Shown in pieces: positions 18,582 through 28,188 of a DNA stretch of 64,000 nucleotides. Each line of letters begins with the position of its first letter. Position 1 is the stretch's first letter. Below the pieces are notes generated by a model. It did not search any database and was not told the DNA's origin. It worked only from the letters and a program-made list of their open reading frames with translations. This DNA is from Bacteroidales bacterium (GTDB lineage: Bacteria > Bacteroidota > Bacteroidia > Bacteroidales > UBA932): contig JAFZDJ010000004.1 in the NCBI GenBank assembly GCA_017561265.1, forward strand, positions 62,001-126,000, read 5' to 3'. The translations under genes and the position numbers were made by a program.

Positions 18582-21500
18582 ATGAAACGGATCTATCTCA
18601 TGCTGGTCGCGCTTATTGCTGTGAGCGCTTCAGCCGAAAATGCAATGTGGCTGCGTTATCCTTCTATTTCCCCAGACGGAAAGAATGTTGCCTTCTCATA
18701 TAAAGGTGATATCTATCTTGTTGATTCTGAGGGAGGTGAAGCTGTACAGCTCACTTCGAATACAGCCTATGATTATTCCCCTGTATGGTCACCTGACGGA
18801 AAGACCGTAGCTTTCGCTTCGGACCGTTTCGGCAATTTCGATATATTCACCGTGTCTGTCGAAGGGGGAGTGCCGGTGCGCATAACTACCCATTCCGCTA
18901 AGGAAACTCCGTGGACATTCACACCTGACGGAAAGAATATCCTTTTTACCGCTCATATCCAGGATCCGGCTTCAAGTGCCTTGTTCCCGAAAAGTACAAT
19001 GACTGAGCTCTATTCTGTAAGTGTGAAGGGAGGAAGACCTGTCCAGGTGCTCGGAACTCCTGCAGAAGAGGTTGAGTTCATAAGCAAGGACGGAAGTTTC
19101 CTCTATCAGGACTGTAAGGGAGGAGAGAATATATGGCGTAAGCATCATACATCTTCCATTACCAGGGATATATGGATATATGACGGTTCGAAGCATACTA
19201 AACTCACTTCATTCGAGGGTGAGGACCGTTCTCCAAGGGTTTCAAAGGACGGAAAGACCGTGTATTATCTCAGCGAAAGGGGAGGCAGTTTCAATGTGTA
19301 TTCCTTCCCTGTAGACAATCCTCAGGACATCAGGACAGTTACGAAGCATAAGACACATCCGGTGAGATTCCTTACGGTTTCTGACAATGATGATCTTTGC
19401 TACGGATATGACGGCGATATTTATGTGAAGAAGGGAAGTGCTGCTGCAAGGAAGATCCAGGTTACGGTGAAATCTGATAAGAATGATGATAATCTGGCCG
19501 AGCTTTCAGTTTCCGGAGGCGGCGACAATGATATTTCTTCCGATGGAAAGCAGATCGCATTCATCAGCAGGGGAGAGGTCTTCGTCGCTTCTACCGAGTA
19601 TAGCACTGTCAAGAAGATAACAGACACTCCTGAGGCTGAGGCTGACGTAGTCTTCTCTCCGGACGGAAAGACCATTGCATATGCTTCCGAAAGAGAAGGA
19701 ATATGGAATATCTACACAGCTGAGATCGTGCGTAAGGAAGATATAAGCTTCCCGTATGCGACCCTTATAGAGGAGAAGCCTTTGTTCAAGAACAATAAGG
19801 TGGACCGTCGTGCTCCTGTGTATTCTCCTGACGGAAAGGAACTTGCATACATCGAGGACAGGGACAGGCTCATGATCATGAATCTTGAGACAGGAAAGAC
19901 AAGGCAGATCACTGACGGAAGCCAGTGTTTTTCTACGACCGGTGCATTCAATTACAGCTGGTCTCCTGACGGAAAATGGATACTCATGAGTTATTGCGCA
20001 CGCAATCATTATCCATATGATGACATAGGAATCGTAAGCACCAAGGGTGGTGAGCCTATGATCAATCTCACAGACAGCGGATATACCGACAGTGCTCCTC
20101 AGTGGGTGCTTGGAGGTAATGCAATTCTCTTTGCATCAGAGCGTTATGGTATGAGAAACCATGCTTCATGGGGTACTCTGGAGGATGTTATGATCGTGTT
20201 CCTGAACCGCAAGTCTTATGATGAGTTCAAGATGACCAAGGAGGAGAGGGAGCTGGAAAAGGAAATTGCCGCTCTTGCAGAGGATAAGAAAGACGACAAG
20301 AAAGACAAGGATGCAAAGAAGGAGGATAAGGTCGAGGATATAGTTGTAGAGCTCGACGGAATCGATGAAAGGATCATCAGACTTACTCCTGTTTCTTCAA
20401 ATCTCGGTTCTGCCGCTTTGAGCAAGGACGGAACGACTCTTTACTATCAGGCTTCATACGAAAGCGGAATGAATCTCTGGAAATATGATCTCGAGAAGGG
20501 TACTCCGACCAAGATCGGAGCTGCAAGCGGAAGGATGAAATGGGATGAGAAGCAGGGAACCCTTTATGTGCTCGGAAGCCGTTTCTCAAAGATGAAGGAA
20601 GGTGGAAAGAGTCTTGAAAGCATATCCGTAAGGGGAGAAATGGTCATGGATCTTGCGGCCGAGAGGGAATATATGTTCAATCATGTGTACCGTCAGGAGA
20701 AGGAGCGTTTCTATAATGAGAAGATGCATGGCGTGGATTGGGAGATGCTTACTGCAGCATACAGGAAGTTCCTGCCTCATATCAACAATAATTACGATTT
20801 TGCGGAGCTTTTAAGCGAATATCTCGGTGAATTGAATGTATCCCATACCGGAAGCGGTTATCGCGCTCCTACGAGCCGGGAAAGTGCCTCTACGGCCAAT
20901 CTCGGATTATTCTATGATCTCGGATGGCAGGAAGACGGTCTGAAAGTGGCTGAAATTGTCAAGGGAGGCCCGTTTGACAAGGCTTCTTCGAAGCTTTCTG
21001 CAGGAGATGTCATCACTTCCATCAATGGTGTCGAGATTAAGAAGGGAATGGATTTCTATCCTCTTCTTGACCGCAAGGCAGGGGAGCGTACGCTGATCGG
21101 AATCCGCAAGGCTTCAGGAGAGAAGGCAGAAATGGTTGTGCTTCCTATAAGTCAGAGCAGCTTCATGACACTTCTTTATAAGAGATGGGTGAAGCAGAAT
21201 GCCGAGAAGGTACAGCAGCTTTCAGGAGGACGTCTGGGATATGTGCATATCGAGGGAATGGATGACGAGAGTTTCCGTACCGTTTATTCCGATATCCTCG
21301 GACGCTACAACCATTGCGACGGTATTGTCATAGATACACGTTTCAACGGAGGAGGACGACTCCATGAGGATATTGAGGTGCTTTTCAGCGGTGAGAAATA
21401 CCTCACTCAGGAAATTCGTGGCAAGGATGCCTGTGACATGCCTAGCCGCCGCTACAACAAGGCTTCGATCATGATCATAGGTGAGGCCAACTATTCGAAT

Positions 21501-21791
21501 GCTCACGGTACTCCATGGGTCTACAAGCATAAGGATATGGGTCTTCTCGTAGGAAAACCTGTTCCTGGAACCATGACATCCGTTACATGGGAGACCCTTC
21601 AGGATGCCACTCTCTATTTCGGTATTCCTGTAGTGGGCTACAGAAAGGCTGACGGTACATATCTCGAGAATGACCAGCTCAATCCGGACATCGATGTCGA
21701 GAACACAAAGGAACTTGTCGTGACCGGTCGTGACGAACAGCTCGAGGCCGCCGTAAAGGCTCTTCTGCAGCAGATTGATTCGGAGAAGTAG
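18582..21791 (+). CDS. Tricorn-like S41 protease, exported
   Basis: A 1069-residue protein with a signal peptide (MKRIYLMLVALIAVSASAE). Residues about 20-480 are beta-propeller PD40 repeats, with SPDGK-type motifs recurring (SISPDGKNVAF, PVWSPDGKTVAFASD, VFSPDGKTIAYASE). A lysine/aspartate-rich linker (AEDKKDDKKDKDAKKEDK) lies near 570. The core domain contains LGELNVSHTG with Ser754-His755, equivalent to the Ser-His pair of tricorn. A PDZ domain follows at about 770-855 and the S41 domain at about 880-1060, where YSNAHG (Ser972) is at the nucleophile position. It degrades peptides in the cell envelope; family members in archaea form large cytosolic assemblies, but this one is exported. Start at 18582 follows from the promoter. 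Confidence 0.9.
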   Translation: MKRIYLMLVALIAVSASAENAMWLRYPSISPDGKNVAFSYKGDIYLVDSEGGEAVQLTSNTAYDYSPVWSPDGKTVAFASDRFGNFDIFTVSVEGGVPVRITTHSAKETPWTFTPDGKNILFTAHIQDPASSALFPKSTMTELYSVSVKGGRPVQVLGTPAEEVEFISKDGSFLYQDCKGGENIWRKHHTSSITRDIWIYDGSKHTKLTSFEGEDRSPRVSKDGKTVYYLSERGGSFNVYSFPVDNPQDIRTVTKHKTHPVRFLTVSDNDDLCYGYDGDIYVKKGSAAARKIQVTVKSDKNDDNLAELSVSGGGDNDISSDGKQIAFISRGEVFVASTEYSTVKKITDTPEAEADVVFSPDGKTIAYASEREGIWNIYTAEIVRKEDISFPYATLIEEKPLFKNNKVDRRAPVYSPDGKELAYIEDRDRLMIMNLETGKTRQITDGSQCFSTTGAFNYSWSPDGKWILMSYCARNHYPYDDIGIVSTKGGEPMINLTDSGYTDSAPQWVLGGNAILFASERYGMRNHASWGTLEDVMIVFLNRKSYDEFKMTKEERELEKEIAALAEDKKDDKKDKDAKKEDKVEDIVVELDGIDERIIRLTPVSSNLGSAALSKDGTTLYYQASYESGMNLWKYDLEKGTPTKIGAASGRMKWDEKQGTLYVLGSRFSKMKEGGKSLESISVRGEMVMDLAAEREYMFNHVYRQEKERFYNEKMHGVDWEMLTAAYRKFLPHINNNYDFAELLSEYLGELNVSHTGSGYRAPTSRESASTANLGLFYDLGWQEDGLKVAEIVKGGPFDKASSKLSAGDVITSINGVEIKKGMDFYPLLDRKAGERTLIGIRKASGEKAEMVVLPISQSSFMTLLYKRWVKQNAEKVQQLSGGRLGYVHIEGMDDESFRTVYSDILGRYNHCDGIVIDTRFNGGGRLHEDIEVLFSGEKYLTQEIRGKDACDMPSRRYNKASIMIIGEANYSNAHGTPWVYKHKDMGLLVGKPVPGTMTSVTWETLQDATLYFGIPVVGYRKADGTYLENDQLNPDIDVENTKELVVTGRDEQLEAAVKALLQQIDSEK

Positions 21792-21837
21792 TCACAAGTG
21801 TGTCATGTAAAAGTCTAATATTCATATATTTATAGAG

Positions 21838-21867
21838 TTAAGGGTCGGTGAAAAATCCGACCCTTAA
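21838..21867 (+). terminator. Hairpin after the tricorn-like gene, member of a hairpin family
   Basis: Perfect 11-bp stem TTAAGGGTCGG/CCGACCCTTAA with an 8-base loop. The core and 3' flank (GGGTCGGTgAAAA..., ACCCTTAATTGTGTAA) resemble the hairpins at 53833-53863 and 55058-55080. Confidence 0.65.
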
Positions 21868-21928
21868 TTGTGTAAGTTATTGATTTATATGGATTTATGT
21901 AAAACAATATTTGTCGTATTAAAAGATC

Positions 21929-21972
21929 ATCCTTCCTCTGTCATCCTGAGCGAACGCAGATAATCGAAGGAT
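21929..21972. repeat. Short dispersed repeat-like motif with CCTGAGCGAA
   Basis: ATCCTTC (21929-21935) and GAAGGAT (21966-21972) can pair around TCATCCTGAGCGAACGCAG. Similar CATCCTGAGCGAA...GAAGGATC strings are common as intergenic repeats in many bacterial genomes. Only one copy is in this window. Confidence 0.35.
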
Positions 21973-21994
21973 CCGCTGGGCATTATTCCGATTT

Positions 21995-22078
21995 AAAAGC
22001 ACGAAAACCACCATTTCTGTGCTTTTAATCGGATTTTTGAACGTTAAAAGCACGAATAAGGCCTTTTTCGTGCTTTTG
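21995..22078. repeat. 84-bp twin-hairpin repeat, copy A
   Basis: Contains two hairpins: AAAAGCAC...GTGCTTTT (outer arms 8 bp) and AAAAGCACGAA...TTCGTGCTTTT (11 bp). Copy B at 25449-25532 is identical at 81 of 84 positions and in the same orientation. The inner arms, GTGCTTTTAA and TTAAAAGCAC, can pair instead, giving an alternative fold. It lies just downstream of the TonB receptor gene. Confidence 0.9.
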
Positions 22079-22096
22079 GTTTCCGGTTGCCAGACA

Positions 22097-24151
22097 TTAA
22101 AATTCTATCCTCCAGCTGAAGTTAGGAAGAATCGGCAGTATGGCCATTCCCTTCCAGGATTCTGTGACAGTATCGAAGTAGAGCATGAACGGGTTGAAAT
22201 GGTTCGTTACATTGCAGACACCTACATTGACCGAATGTCCGATGATGCCAGTTGTGAATTTGAACTGATATCCGAGATCGAGTCTGATGACTGTAGGCAT
22301 CTGGAAGTTGTTTATTCCGGAGAAATAGCTGGCCGTCCACTGCGGATCGGTTCCGAGATATGGCATTTCATAGGTTTCTGCCGCTCCGTTCTCCCAATGT
22401 CCGCTCTGAAGGATGAATGATGCGTTAATGCCTTTCCATTGCGCTGTAGCGTTCAGAACATGTCTTCTGTCGAAACGAGCATGGAAAGGTTTTCCTCCGT
22501 AGAATGACGGGAAATCCTCTCTCGTGGTCTTCGAAAGAGTGTATGATAAGCGGGCATACCAGTCCTTCTTCTGGAATTCATACAAGGTTTCCATACCGTA
22601 TGAACGTCCGTTTCCGAGCTCGACATGCCTTTCCCATTCCGCCAGAACCCCATTGAAAAGTGCCTGTGAATATTTGTAATATATCAGATTTTCCATCTTC
22701 TTGTAGAATCCTCCCAATGATATTTCATGCGCTCCGAAATGTCCGGAGAAGCCTGCACTTCCCTGCAGGGATGATTCAGGAAGCACCTTTTCTCCAGTCG
22801 GTACGACCATGTCCAGGGACCATCCCACAGGAAGTCCTTCAAGCGTGTGGTAGTACTGCATCATCTTGTCGAAGGTAGCTTCGAAGGCAACATTACGTAT
22901 GAAATTCCATTTTAATGAAAGACTGTATTCAGGATCTTTATGCGATCCCCTTTTGCGGTATGGGGTAGGGCGCGCCTCCTCCACCAGCAGGTTGTAGTTT
23001 CTGAATATATTGGCTCTGAACACAGCCTTTGCAGAAAGTTTTTCAGGTATGTTGTATTCGGCCTGAAACCACAATGTCGACAGCATGGTGTTGGATATCC
23101 TGGTGTCTTCCCCCACCTGTCCCGGAGCGAACCGTGCACGACGAAGATTCAATCCTTCTCCAAGGATGAACCTTCCGTCAAGGAAACGATGCATGAAACC
23201 CGTCTTCAGACCATACTCCATGAGTGAAGACTTGAGGGAAAGAGCCGATTCTTCCCCGCGATATGTCTTTTCCTGCATCTGGCTGCTTCCGTAACGGTTG
23301 ACCGAGGTTGTTATATCTATGTCTGTAATGCTTCCTCTGTAGCGGTAGCGCAGGATTCCGATAAGGTTGTTCCACGACATTTCATCATGGGAATCACCCT
23401 GGGTATCAAACCCATAGCTATCCATACTTCCCAGAAAAGACGCATCAAGGGCATTCTTTTCATTGGCCTGGAAATGAAGTTTTCCATAAAGATCTCCGAC
23501 CTTTGCATTGAAATTGTCCATTCCTCCCACAATCTCAGGCAGAATCTTTCTGACTGCACGGTATTCATAAGTCAGCGGGGAAACACGTGCGGAAAGGATA
23601 TATGAAAGCTTGTTTCCTGCATAACCCTCGGTGCCGGCACTCACGAGGAAATTGTTTATAGCAAATGATGTCCTGTACTTGTCCACATGATCCTTGGTCA
23701 CTATCTTCATGTGGCCTGCCGTGAAATTGTTTTCAGCCCCGTCGAATCCTCCCTTGGAAAGCGACACATTCTCCATTACATCGTTCGGGACTATGGTTGT
23801 GAGGCCTAGAATGTGGGAATATCCGTAGACCGGCACTCCGTCAAGGGTGAACATGTTGTTGCCGGCATTTCCTCCGCGTACATACATCGAGGTGGTGCCG
23901 TCAGCGCCCGTGGTCACTCCCGGAAGACCCTGAGCCCAACGTATAGGGTCGCCTTCGCCCATCGGGGAGATAACGGCTCTCATGCCCTCCATATCCGTCT
24001 TTATCTGCCCTATGGTCATCTCCATCCTCCGGGAATCGGTCTTCACCGCTGGAGTCAATGTATCCTGTACTGCAGGCTCCTGCGCATGCAGAGACATGGT
24101 TCCCAAAAGGACAAAGACCAGACTTTTCAGGGTTTTATACAGGCTTTTCAT
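22097..24151 (-). CDS. TonB-dependent outer-membrane receptor, short form
   Basis: A 684-residue receptor: signal peptide ending SLHAQ, plug domain about 45-160 (PIRWAQGLPGVTTGADGTTSMYVRGG, then NMFTLDGVPVYGYSH), and a barrel that ends in WRIEF, the terminal-Phe signal for BAM insertion. It would take up a ligand using TonB energy. The N-terminal carboxypeptidase-regulatory-like domain common on Bacteroidales receptors is absent, making it shorter than usual. It starts 4 bases after the stop of the DUF4249 lipoprotein, so the two form one unit; DUF4249 proteins regularly accompany such receptors. Substrate not evident. The two-gene cassette is bracketed by the 84-bp repeats. Confidence 0.9.
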   Translation of the reverse strand: MKSLYKTLKSLVFVLLGTMSLHAQEPAVQDTLTPAVKTDSRRMEMTIGQIKTDMEGMRAVISPMGEGDPIRWAQGLPGVTTGADGTTSMYVRGGNAGNNMFTLDGVPVYGYSHILGLTTIVPNDVMENVSLSKGGFDGAENNFTAGHMKIVTKDHVDKYRTSFAINNFLVSAGTEGYAGNKLSYILSARVSPLTYEYRAVRKILPEIVGGMDNFNAKVGDLYGKLHFQANEKNALDASFLGSMDSYGFDTQGDSHDEMSWNNLIGILRYRYRGSITDIDITTSVNRYGSSQMQEKTYRGEESALSLKSSLMEYGLKTGFMHRFLDGRFILGEGLNLRRARFAPGQVGEDTRISNTMLSTLWFQAEYNIPEKLSAKAVFRANIFRNYNLLVEEARPTPYRKRGSHKDPEYSLSLKWNFIRNVAFEATFDKMMQYYHTLEGLPVGWSLDMVVPTGEKVLPESSLQGSAGFSGHFGAHEISLGGFYKKMENLIYYKYSQALFNGVLAEWERHVELGNGRSYGMETLYEFQKKDWYARLSYTLSKTTREDFPSFYGGKPFHARFDRRHVLNATAQWKGINASFILQSGHWENGAAETYEMPYLGTDPQWTASYFSGINNFQMPTVIRLDLGYQFKFTTGIIGHSVNVGVCNVTNHFNPFMLYFDTVTESWKGMAILPILPNFSWRIEF

Positions 24152-24155
24152 AAGA

Positions 24156-25355
24156 TCACATAATACTATATATTGAACGTAACCGCATAATATACTTTTC
24201 CAAATCCTCTATATTACCGAGATCCACATAAGTGTATGTAGGTGACCAAGGATATATGCCTGAAAGCTGTGCTCCGAATATACCGAGACCTCCGGAAATG
24301 TTTGTGAAGATATTGTCGCGGAGATATATTGTGGAAATGTCCGAAGACCCTGTCACCTGCTGGTAAAAATATGAATCAGTCAGATATTTATCATAATCAT
24401 CGGAAAGGACGGAAATACATATATATCCTTTGTCTTCAATGAATTCCTGATTTCTTATTCCTAAACTTACCTGATTATAGTCACCTTCATAATATTCTCC
24501 AGTAAAGCTTGCTGAAATGGAAAATATCTGCCTTCCTTTCGCAAGACGTATGTAGGATCTGTATAACTGTCTTCCTTCGAGAGAAGGATACAGTTCAGTC
24601 TGATGTGCGTTGTAGAAAACCTCAGGAGAAATCTGCTGTTCTCCCAGTTTTGAAAGTTTGAACGGCATAGGGACATCCTTTTTCAGCGGTTCATAGACCT
24701 TGTCCGTAATGTTTATCACGTCTGCTTCTGCATTTGTGCATATATATTCGGCCGGTTCATGGCGTCCCGTATCCTTGTTGTAATTCATCGCACATATCCA
24801 TACGGGTGCTGCTGACTTCAAGAAATATATAGTCTCATAGTGAGGCTGCTCTTCATCTTCAGGCCATACCGACCATATCCAATCACCAGCTGGATCAGGT
24901 TTGTATACCCAACCGGACCAAGGTTCAACACAATTATTTATATTACTGAAACCACTAATTTCCACATCTGGCGCATCCGACGGCATCTGCTGCTCAGCAT
25001 GGATTATTTCGTATCCCGGCACATTCACTTCCAGACGGTATTCATGTCCCGGCACTGCCTCATAGTCCAGAGTCCATTCTCCGTCGCTCTGCCTCTGAAA
25101 ATTCCCCACGGCCTCCATTTCGTTATGCAATGAAAGGTCATAAAGTGTAGCCACAGCTTCTGTCAAAGGGGGAGCCTCGCTCAATGAGGCCCCCTTTGTA
25201 AACGACAGATTCAATCTCTGCACAGGATCATTGCTCAGAATGCACGACACGACCACTTTCGGCTTCTCCTTAGCATCCATGATAACATCACGCACACATG
25301 ACGAAAGCCCCACCACGACCGCCAGTATTCCTGCTATGATTCTTGACACTCTCAT
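24156..25355 (-). CDS. DUF4249 lipoprotein, partner of the TonB receptor
   Basis: A 399-residue lipoprotein (AVVVGLSSC) with the DUF4249 pattern: an N-terminal strand region VVVSCILSNDPVQRLNLSFTKGAS, a YDLSLHNE... and GHEYRLEVNVPGYEIIHAEQ Ig-like part, and the C-terminal GGLGIFGAQLSGIYPW motif. The start MRVSRIIAG at 25355 is used because the 21-codon extension upstream does not look like a signal and the lipoprotein signal begins here. It is probably surface-exposed and helps the TonB receptor bind its ligand, by analogy with SusD-type partners; that role is inferred. Confidence 0.88.
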   Translation of the reverse strand: MRVSRIIAGILAVVVGLSSCVRDVIMDAKEKPKVVVSCILSNDPVQRLNLSFTKGASLSEAPPLTEAVATLYDLSLHNEMEAVGNFQRQSDGEWTLDYEAVPGHEYRLEVNVPGYEIIHAEQQMPSDAPDVEISGFSNINNCVEPWSGWVYKPDPAGDWIWSVWPEDEEQPHYETIYFLKSAAPVWICAMNYNKDTGRHEPAEYICTNAEADVINITDKVYEPLKKDVPMPFKLSKLGEQQISPEVFYNAHQTELYPSLEGRQLYRSYIRLAKGRQIFSISASFTGEYYEGDYNQVSLGIRNQEFIEDKGYICISVLSDDYDKYLTDSYFYQQVTGSSDISTIYLRDNIFTNISGGLGIFGAQLSGIYPWSPTYTYVDLGNIEDLEKYIMRLRSIYSIM

Positions 25356-25448
25356 ATCCTGAAAAATTTGAAGTTTCTTACTGATATGTTCTGTTTCATC
25401 TGAAAAGACTGCGTACAAGTTGGCTTTATTTCATCCGTTAGTCGGCTC

Positions 25449-25532
25449 AAAAGCACTAAAACCACCATTTCTGTGCTTTTAATCGGATTTTTCAACGTCA
25501 AAAGCACGAATAAGGCCTTTTTCGTGCTTTTG
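25449..25532. repeat. 84-bp twin-hairpin repeat, copy B
   Basis: Second copy of the element at 21995-22078, same orientation, three substitutions. It lies upstream of the DUF4249 gene, between it and the next lipoprotein gene, so the pair of copies encloses the receptor cassette. It could end transcripts from upstream genes. Confidence 0.9.
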
Positions 25533-25564
25533 AATCTAAATTAGTTGCATGCCGATAATCCCCA

Positions 25565-26041
25565 TCACTCAGCCATATTGTAGATCTCAGGGGTGATGGT
25601 GTAGTCACAGACATACTTGTGTTCTACAAACCATTCGTTGTGTTTTCCTTTCGTCGTATCTCTTCCTTCTGTAGTTTCAGCAGACGAAAAGAAACGGTCG
25701 GCAGATGATGGATCGTTCATACATTCGATTCTTTTTCCATCGGAAAATATCAGCACAGCCCTGTCCCTTTGGCTGAACGACCATACATCAAATACATCGA
25801 AGTCCTCACCAAGTTCATACATTCTGTTCTTCTCCAGCATCGCCTTTGTCCCAGCTTCGACCTTCACCATTTCAATCAACTGACCATTATCGACGCTATA
25901 GCAGCCTATGGAAACATCCTTCGATGTGTTGTTTATGAAATAATCCTCATACTTTATAGGGTCTGCAAAAACATGAGTAAACTCTTTCTGGCAGGACACG
26001 AATCCTGCAATGAAAATCAGGCTGAGTAGTTTTATCTTCAT
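25565..26041 (-). CDS. Small lipoprotein of unknown function
   Basis: A 158-residue lipoprotein (LSLIFIAGFVSC, Cys17). The mature part is polar with a central beta-rich stretch (YFINNTSKDVSIGCYSVDNGQLIEMVKVEAGTK read in pieces) that resembles no family I recognise. It has its own promoter: a -7 box lies 27-34 bases upstream of the ATG. Neighbours are the HExxH lipoprotein upstream and the DUF4249/TonB pair downstream. Envelope location is well supported; function is not. Confidence 0.7.
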   Translation of the reverse strand: MKIKLLSLIFIAGFVSCQKEFTHVFADPIKYEDYFINNTSKDVSIGCYSVDNGQLIEMVKVEAGTKAMLEKNRMYELGEDFDVFDVWSFSQRDRAVLIFSDGKRIECMNDPSSADRFFSSAETTEGRDTTKGKHNEWFVEHKYVCDYTITPEIYNMAE

Positions 26042-26067
26042 GATCGAATCTTTTAATGTGTTATGTA

Positions 26068-26075
26068 CAAATTTA
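26068..26075 (-). promoter_or_regulatory. Promoter of the small lipoprotein gene, -7 box
   Basis: CAAATTTA on the plus strand reads TAAATTTG on the minus strand, a full match to TAnnTTTG, placing the transcript start near 26061, 20 bases before the ATG at 26041. Confidence 0.55.
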
Positions 26076-26098
26076 CTATATATTTTTATTTATAATGA

Positions 26099-27673
26099 TT
26101 AATTATATGTTTCATTTAACGATCCACTACCGCAATATTTCCAATAATCAAATAATCTTTCTAGTTCATTTGTATTCACATCACTATTATTTTCTATTAA
26201 AATACGAATATAGTTATATGATAAATCATATGTGAAATAATTTTCCAATTCTACAATATTAAATCCTGATATATTTTCTGATACAGAGGGATTTCCACAG
26301 CATATTCCATCATCGTCAATCATATCTTTTATTAATCCAGTATATATATTATTATATGACAGTGTATAGGTATATCCGTTATAGGTGTTTGTTGTCAGAT
26401 ACCATTGAATAGCTCTTGTCAAACTTTCTTTTACAATATCTTCAGATGAATTAAATGAGTCATTGCCAAGTTTTTTCCAATGTACTCCATGGGTGAGTTC
26501 ATGAATTACTGAGCCGAACACTTCAATAGAGGCTCTTCTTCCATCAGAATTATCTCTAAATATTGAAATATGAGGCCTTCTTTCATTACTATAAAAATAC
26601 CCAGAGGCTCCTCCTGAATCACTGTATCTACATGCATGAATATATAGTCTATCAGAAAGTTCATCTTTCATCGGTGGCCTTTCCAAACCATAGATATCTC
26701 CGTAATAGTATTGACATGCAGCTTTTAGTATTTCACAATAAAATACGCAATCATAATACTCGGAAGACGGATCATAAGATCTAAATACTAAATTTAAAGG
26801 ACCGTGGTAGCCTGAAAATTTTAAAAAGAATTCTTCATTTGAAGTATCCCGTCTCATTTCAAAATCAGTTCTACTGAAATACACATTATAGGTCCAATTA
26901 TATTTAAATGAATCATCACAAACGAAATCTCCATTTTCATCACAATGTCCGTATGCTTTTTTTGTAAGTCTGTTTGCCCTAACACTCATACCATAGCATC
27001 CTGTGTACATTTGTAATGTTGAGTCTCTATATGTAATATTACCGCTTGGAGTAACATCCTCTGCTTTAGTCGCTGAGATAGGAACCAATTCCATTCCGCA
27101 AATTGCATGTGCCTCCTGTTCCAATTGTTCGTAAAGAGATTCAGAAATAAGTGATTTTGTGTATACTTCTTCATCCGGAGCATAAATGTCATAAAGAATT
27201 TCATAAGGACATTCGATATGGGAAAGATCTTTTTCAACAGGTACATATCCCCATCTGTGCTGATATCCATTAGTAGAATATTCTGGATCCGGATCAAGTA
27301 CAACCCATCCGTCAGAAACTTCATGATCTAGAGGATATGGATAAAAATCCAATTCTTCGTCCATAATTAATGAACGATAATGAGCATGGCAGCTAGGCTT
27401 GAATACAATATAATGATGAGTAGCTTCGATACAATCTTCTGCAAGGCCTGATTTTGTCTCCATTTTGAGATTATTGAAAGCCTGTTTCATTATATCCACG
27501 GAATACGGATTAGGCAATTTCTTACCAATCACAGCTTTCGAAGTCAAGATTTCCTCAATGCTTTTGCTTTCAACTGGATTTTCATATTCAGAGATTTCCG
27601 TCATGAAGTTATCTTCTTTCTGACATGCAATCACCAAAGTGAATATAATAAGTGAATACAATATCTTCTTCAT
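26099..27673 (-). CDS. Lipoprotein with HExxH zinc-metallopeptidase motif
   Basis: A 524-residue lipoprotein (FTLVIAC, Cys17). The C-terminal half holds SVIHELTHGVHW, an HExxH zinc site (His391, Glu392, His395), and a downstream SSEDIVKESLTRAIQWYL helix whose Glu411 or Glu416 could be the third ligand, the gluzincin layout. The N-terminal 200 residues lack a recognised domain and may be a propeptide or binding part; they include NGYQHRWGYVPVEKD and CPYEILYDIYAPDEEVYTK. A surface peptidase is the likely role. It begins 12 bases after the DUF3244 gene, so is probably on the same transcript. Very AT-rich at its 3' end, unlike the housekeeping genes. Confidence 0.7.
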   Translation of the reverse strand: MKKILYSLIIFTLVIACQKEDNFMTEISEYENPVESKSIEEILTSKAVIGKKLPNPYSVDIMKQAFNNLKMETKSGLAEDCIEATHHYIVFKPSCHAHYRSLIMDEELDFYPYPLDHEVSDGWVVLDPDPEYSTNGYQHRWGYVPVEKDLSHIECPYEILYDIYAPDEEVYTKSLISESLYEQLEQEAHAICGMELVPISATKAEDVTPSGNITYRDSTLQMYTGCYGMSVRANRLTKKAYGHCDENGDFVCDDSFKYNWTYNVYFSRTDFEMRRDTSNEEFFLKFSGYHGPLNLVFRSYDPSSEYYDCVFYCEILKAACQYYYGDIYGLERPPMKDELSDRLYIHACRYSDSGGASGYFYSNERRPHISIFRDNSDGRRASIEVFGSVIHELTHGVHWKKLGNDSFNSSEDIVKESLTRAIQWYLTTNTYNGYTYTLSYNNIYTGLIKDMIDDDGICCGNPSVSENISGFNIVELENYFTYDLSYNYIRILIENNSDVNTNELERLFDYWKYCGSGSLNETYN

Positions 27674-27685
27674 ACGTTATCCTAA

Positions 27686-28063
27686 TTAAAGAATAAAACT
27701 TCCTTCGTAAATGTCACCGGTTTCGGTGATGTATACGATTTCGTAGATGCCTGGCTCTCCTGAAAGAGCGAGCGCTGTCTTAGGCTCCTGGGTGGAGTCG
27801 AATGTGTCGTACCATACATTGCCAGTCGAGCAGTTGGTAACTGTGAGGACTACCTCGCCTAGGTCTGACCAGACGGTCGTCACGACGGAGTTCATCATGC
27901 CTAAGTAATGACATTCGACCGGAAGAATCCCGATACTTCTGTTTAGGTTAGTTCCTTCCTCTGAATAAAGAGGAATCTTCATGACTGCAGTTTCGTCATC
28001 CGCACTCATATCGAATGCGAAGAATGGCAACAGCAAGGCCAGTAGTAATAGTGTTTTTCTCAT
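27686..28063 (-). CDS. DUF3244-type small exported protein
   Basis: A 125-residue protein with signal peptide MRKTLLLLALLLPFFAFDMSA and a compact beta-sandwich of the DUF3244 type (IPLYSEEG.NRSIGILPVECHYLG, VVLTVTNCSTG, SGEPGIYEIVYITETGDIYEG). These small periplasmic or surface proteins are frequent in Bacteroidales and often adjoin peptidases and TPR-LuxR regulators, as here. The start is 28063, not the ATG at 28087, because the promoter -7 box at 28085-28092 covers the latter. Function unknown. Confidence 0.75.
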   Translation of the reverse strand: MRKTLLLLALLLPFFAFDMSADDETAVMKIPLYSEEGTNLNRSIGILPVECHYLGMMNSVVTTVWSDLGEVVLTVTNCSTGNVWYDTFDSTQEPKTALALSGEPGIYEIVYITETGDIYEGSFIL

Positions 28064-28084
28064 GTTTATTGGTTTAATGACATT

Positions 28085-28092
28085 CAAATTTA
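28085..28092 (-). promoter_or_regulatory. Promoter of DUF3244-metallopeptidase unit, -7 box
   Basis: Reads TAAATTTG on the minus strand (TAnnTTTG). It decides the DUF3244 start at 28063, about 15 bases from the predicted transcript start. Confidence 0.55.
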
Positions 28093-28188
28093 TTTAGAGA
28101 AAAAACATTTCGTCTAATAATTAAAGGAAAATCGTCTGACAAAATTCAAAAACTTCACTTTATACTACATTGATTATCAATACAATAC

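Noticed and set aside
22019..22420. 133-residue plus-strand frame over the TonB receptor end
   Set aside because: Opposite to a clear receptor gene, starts inside the 84-bp repeat, no protein-like features.
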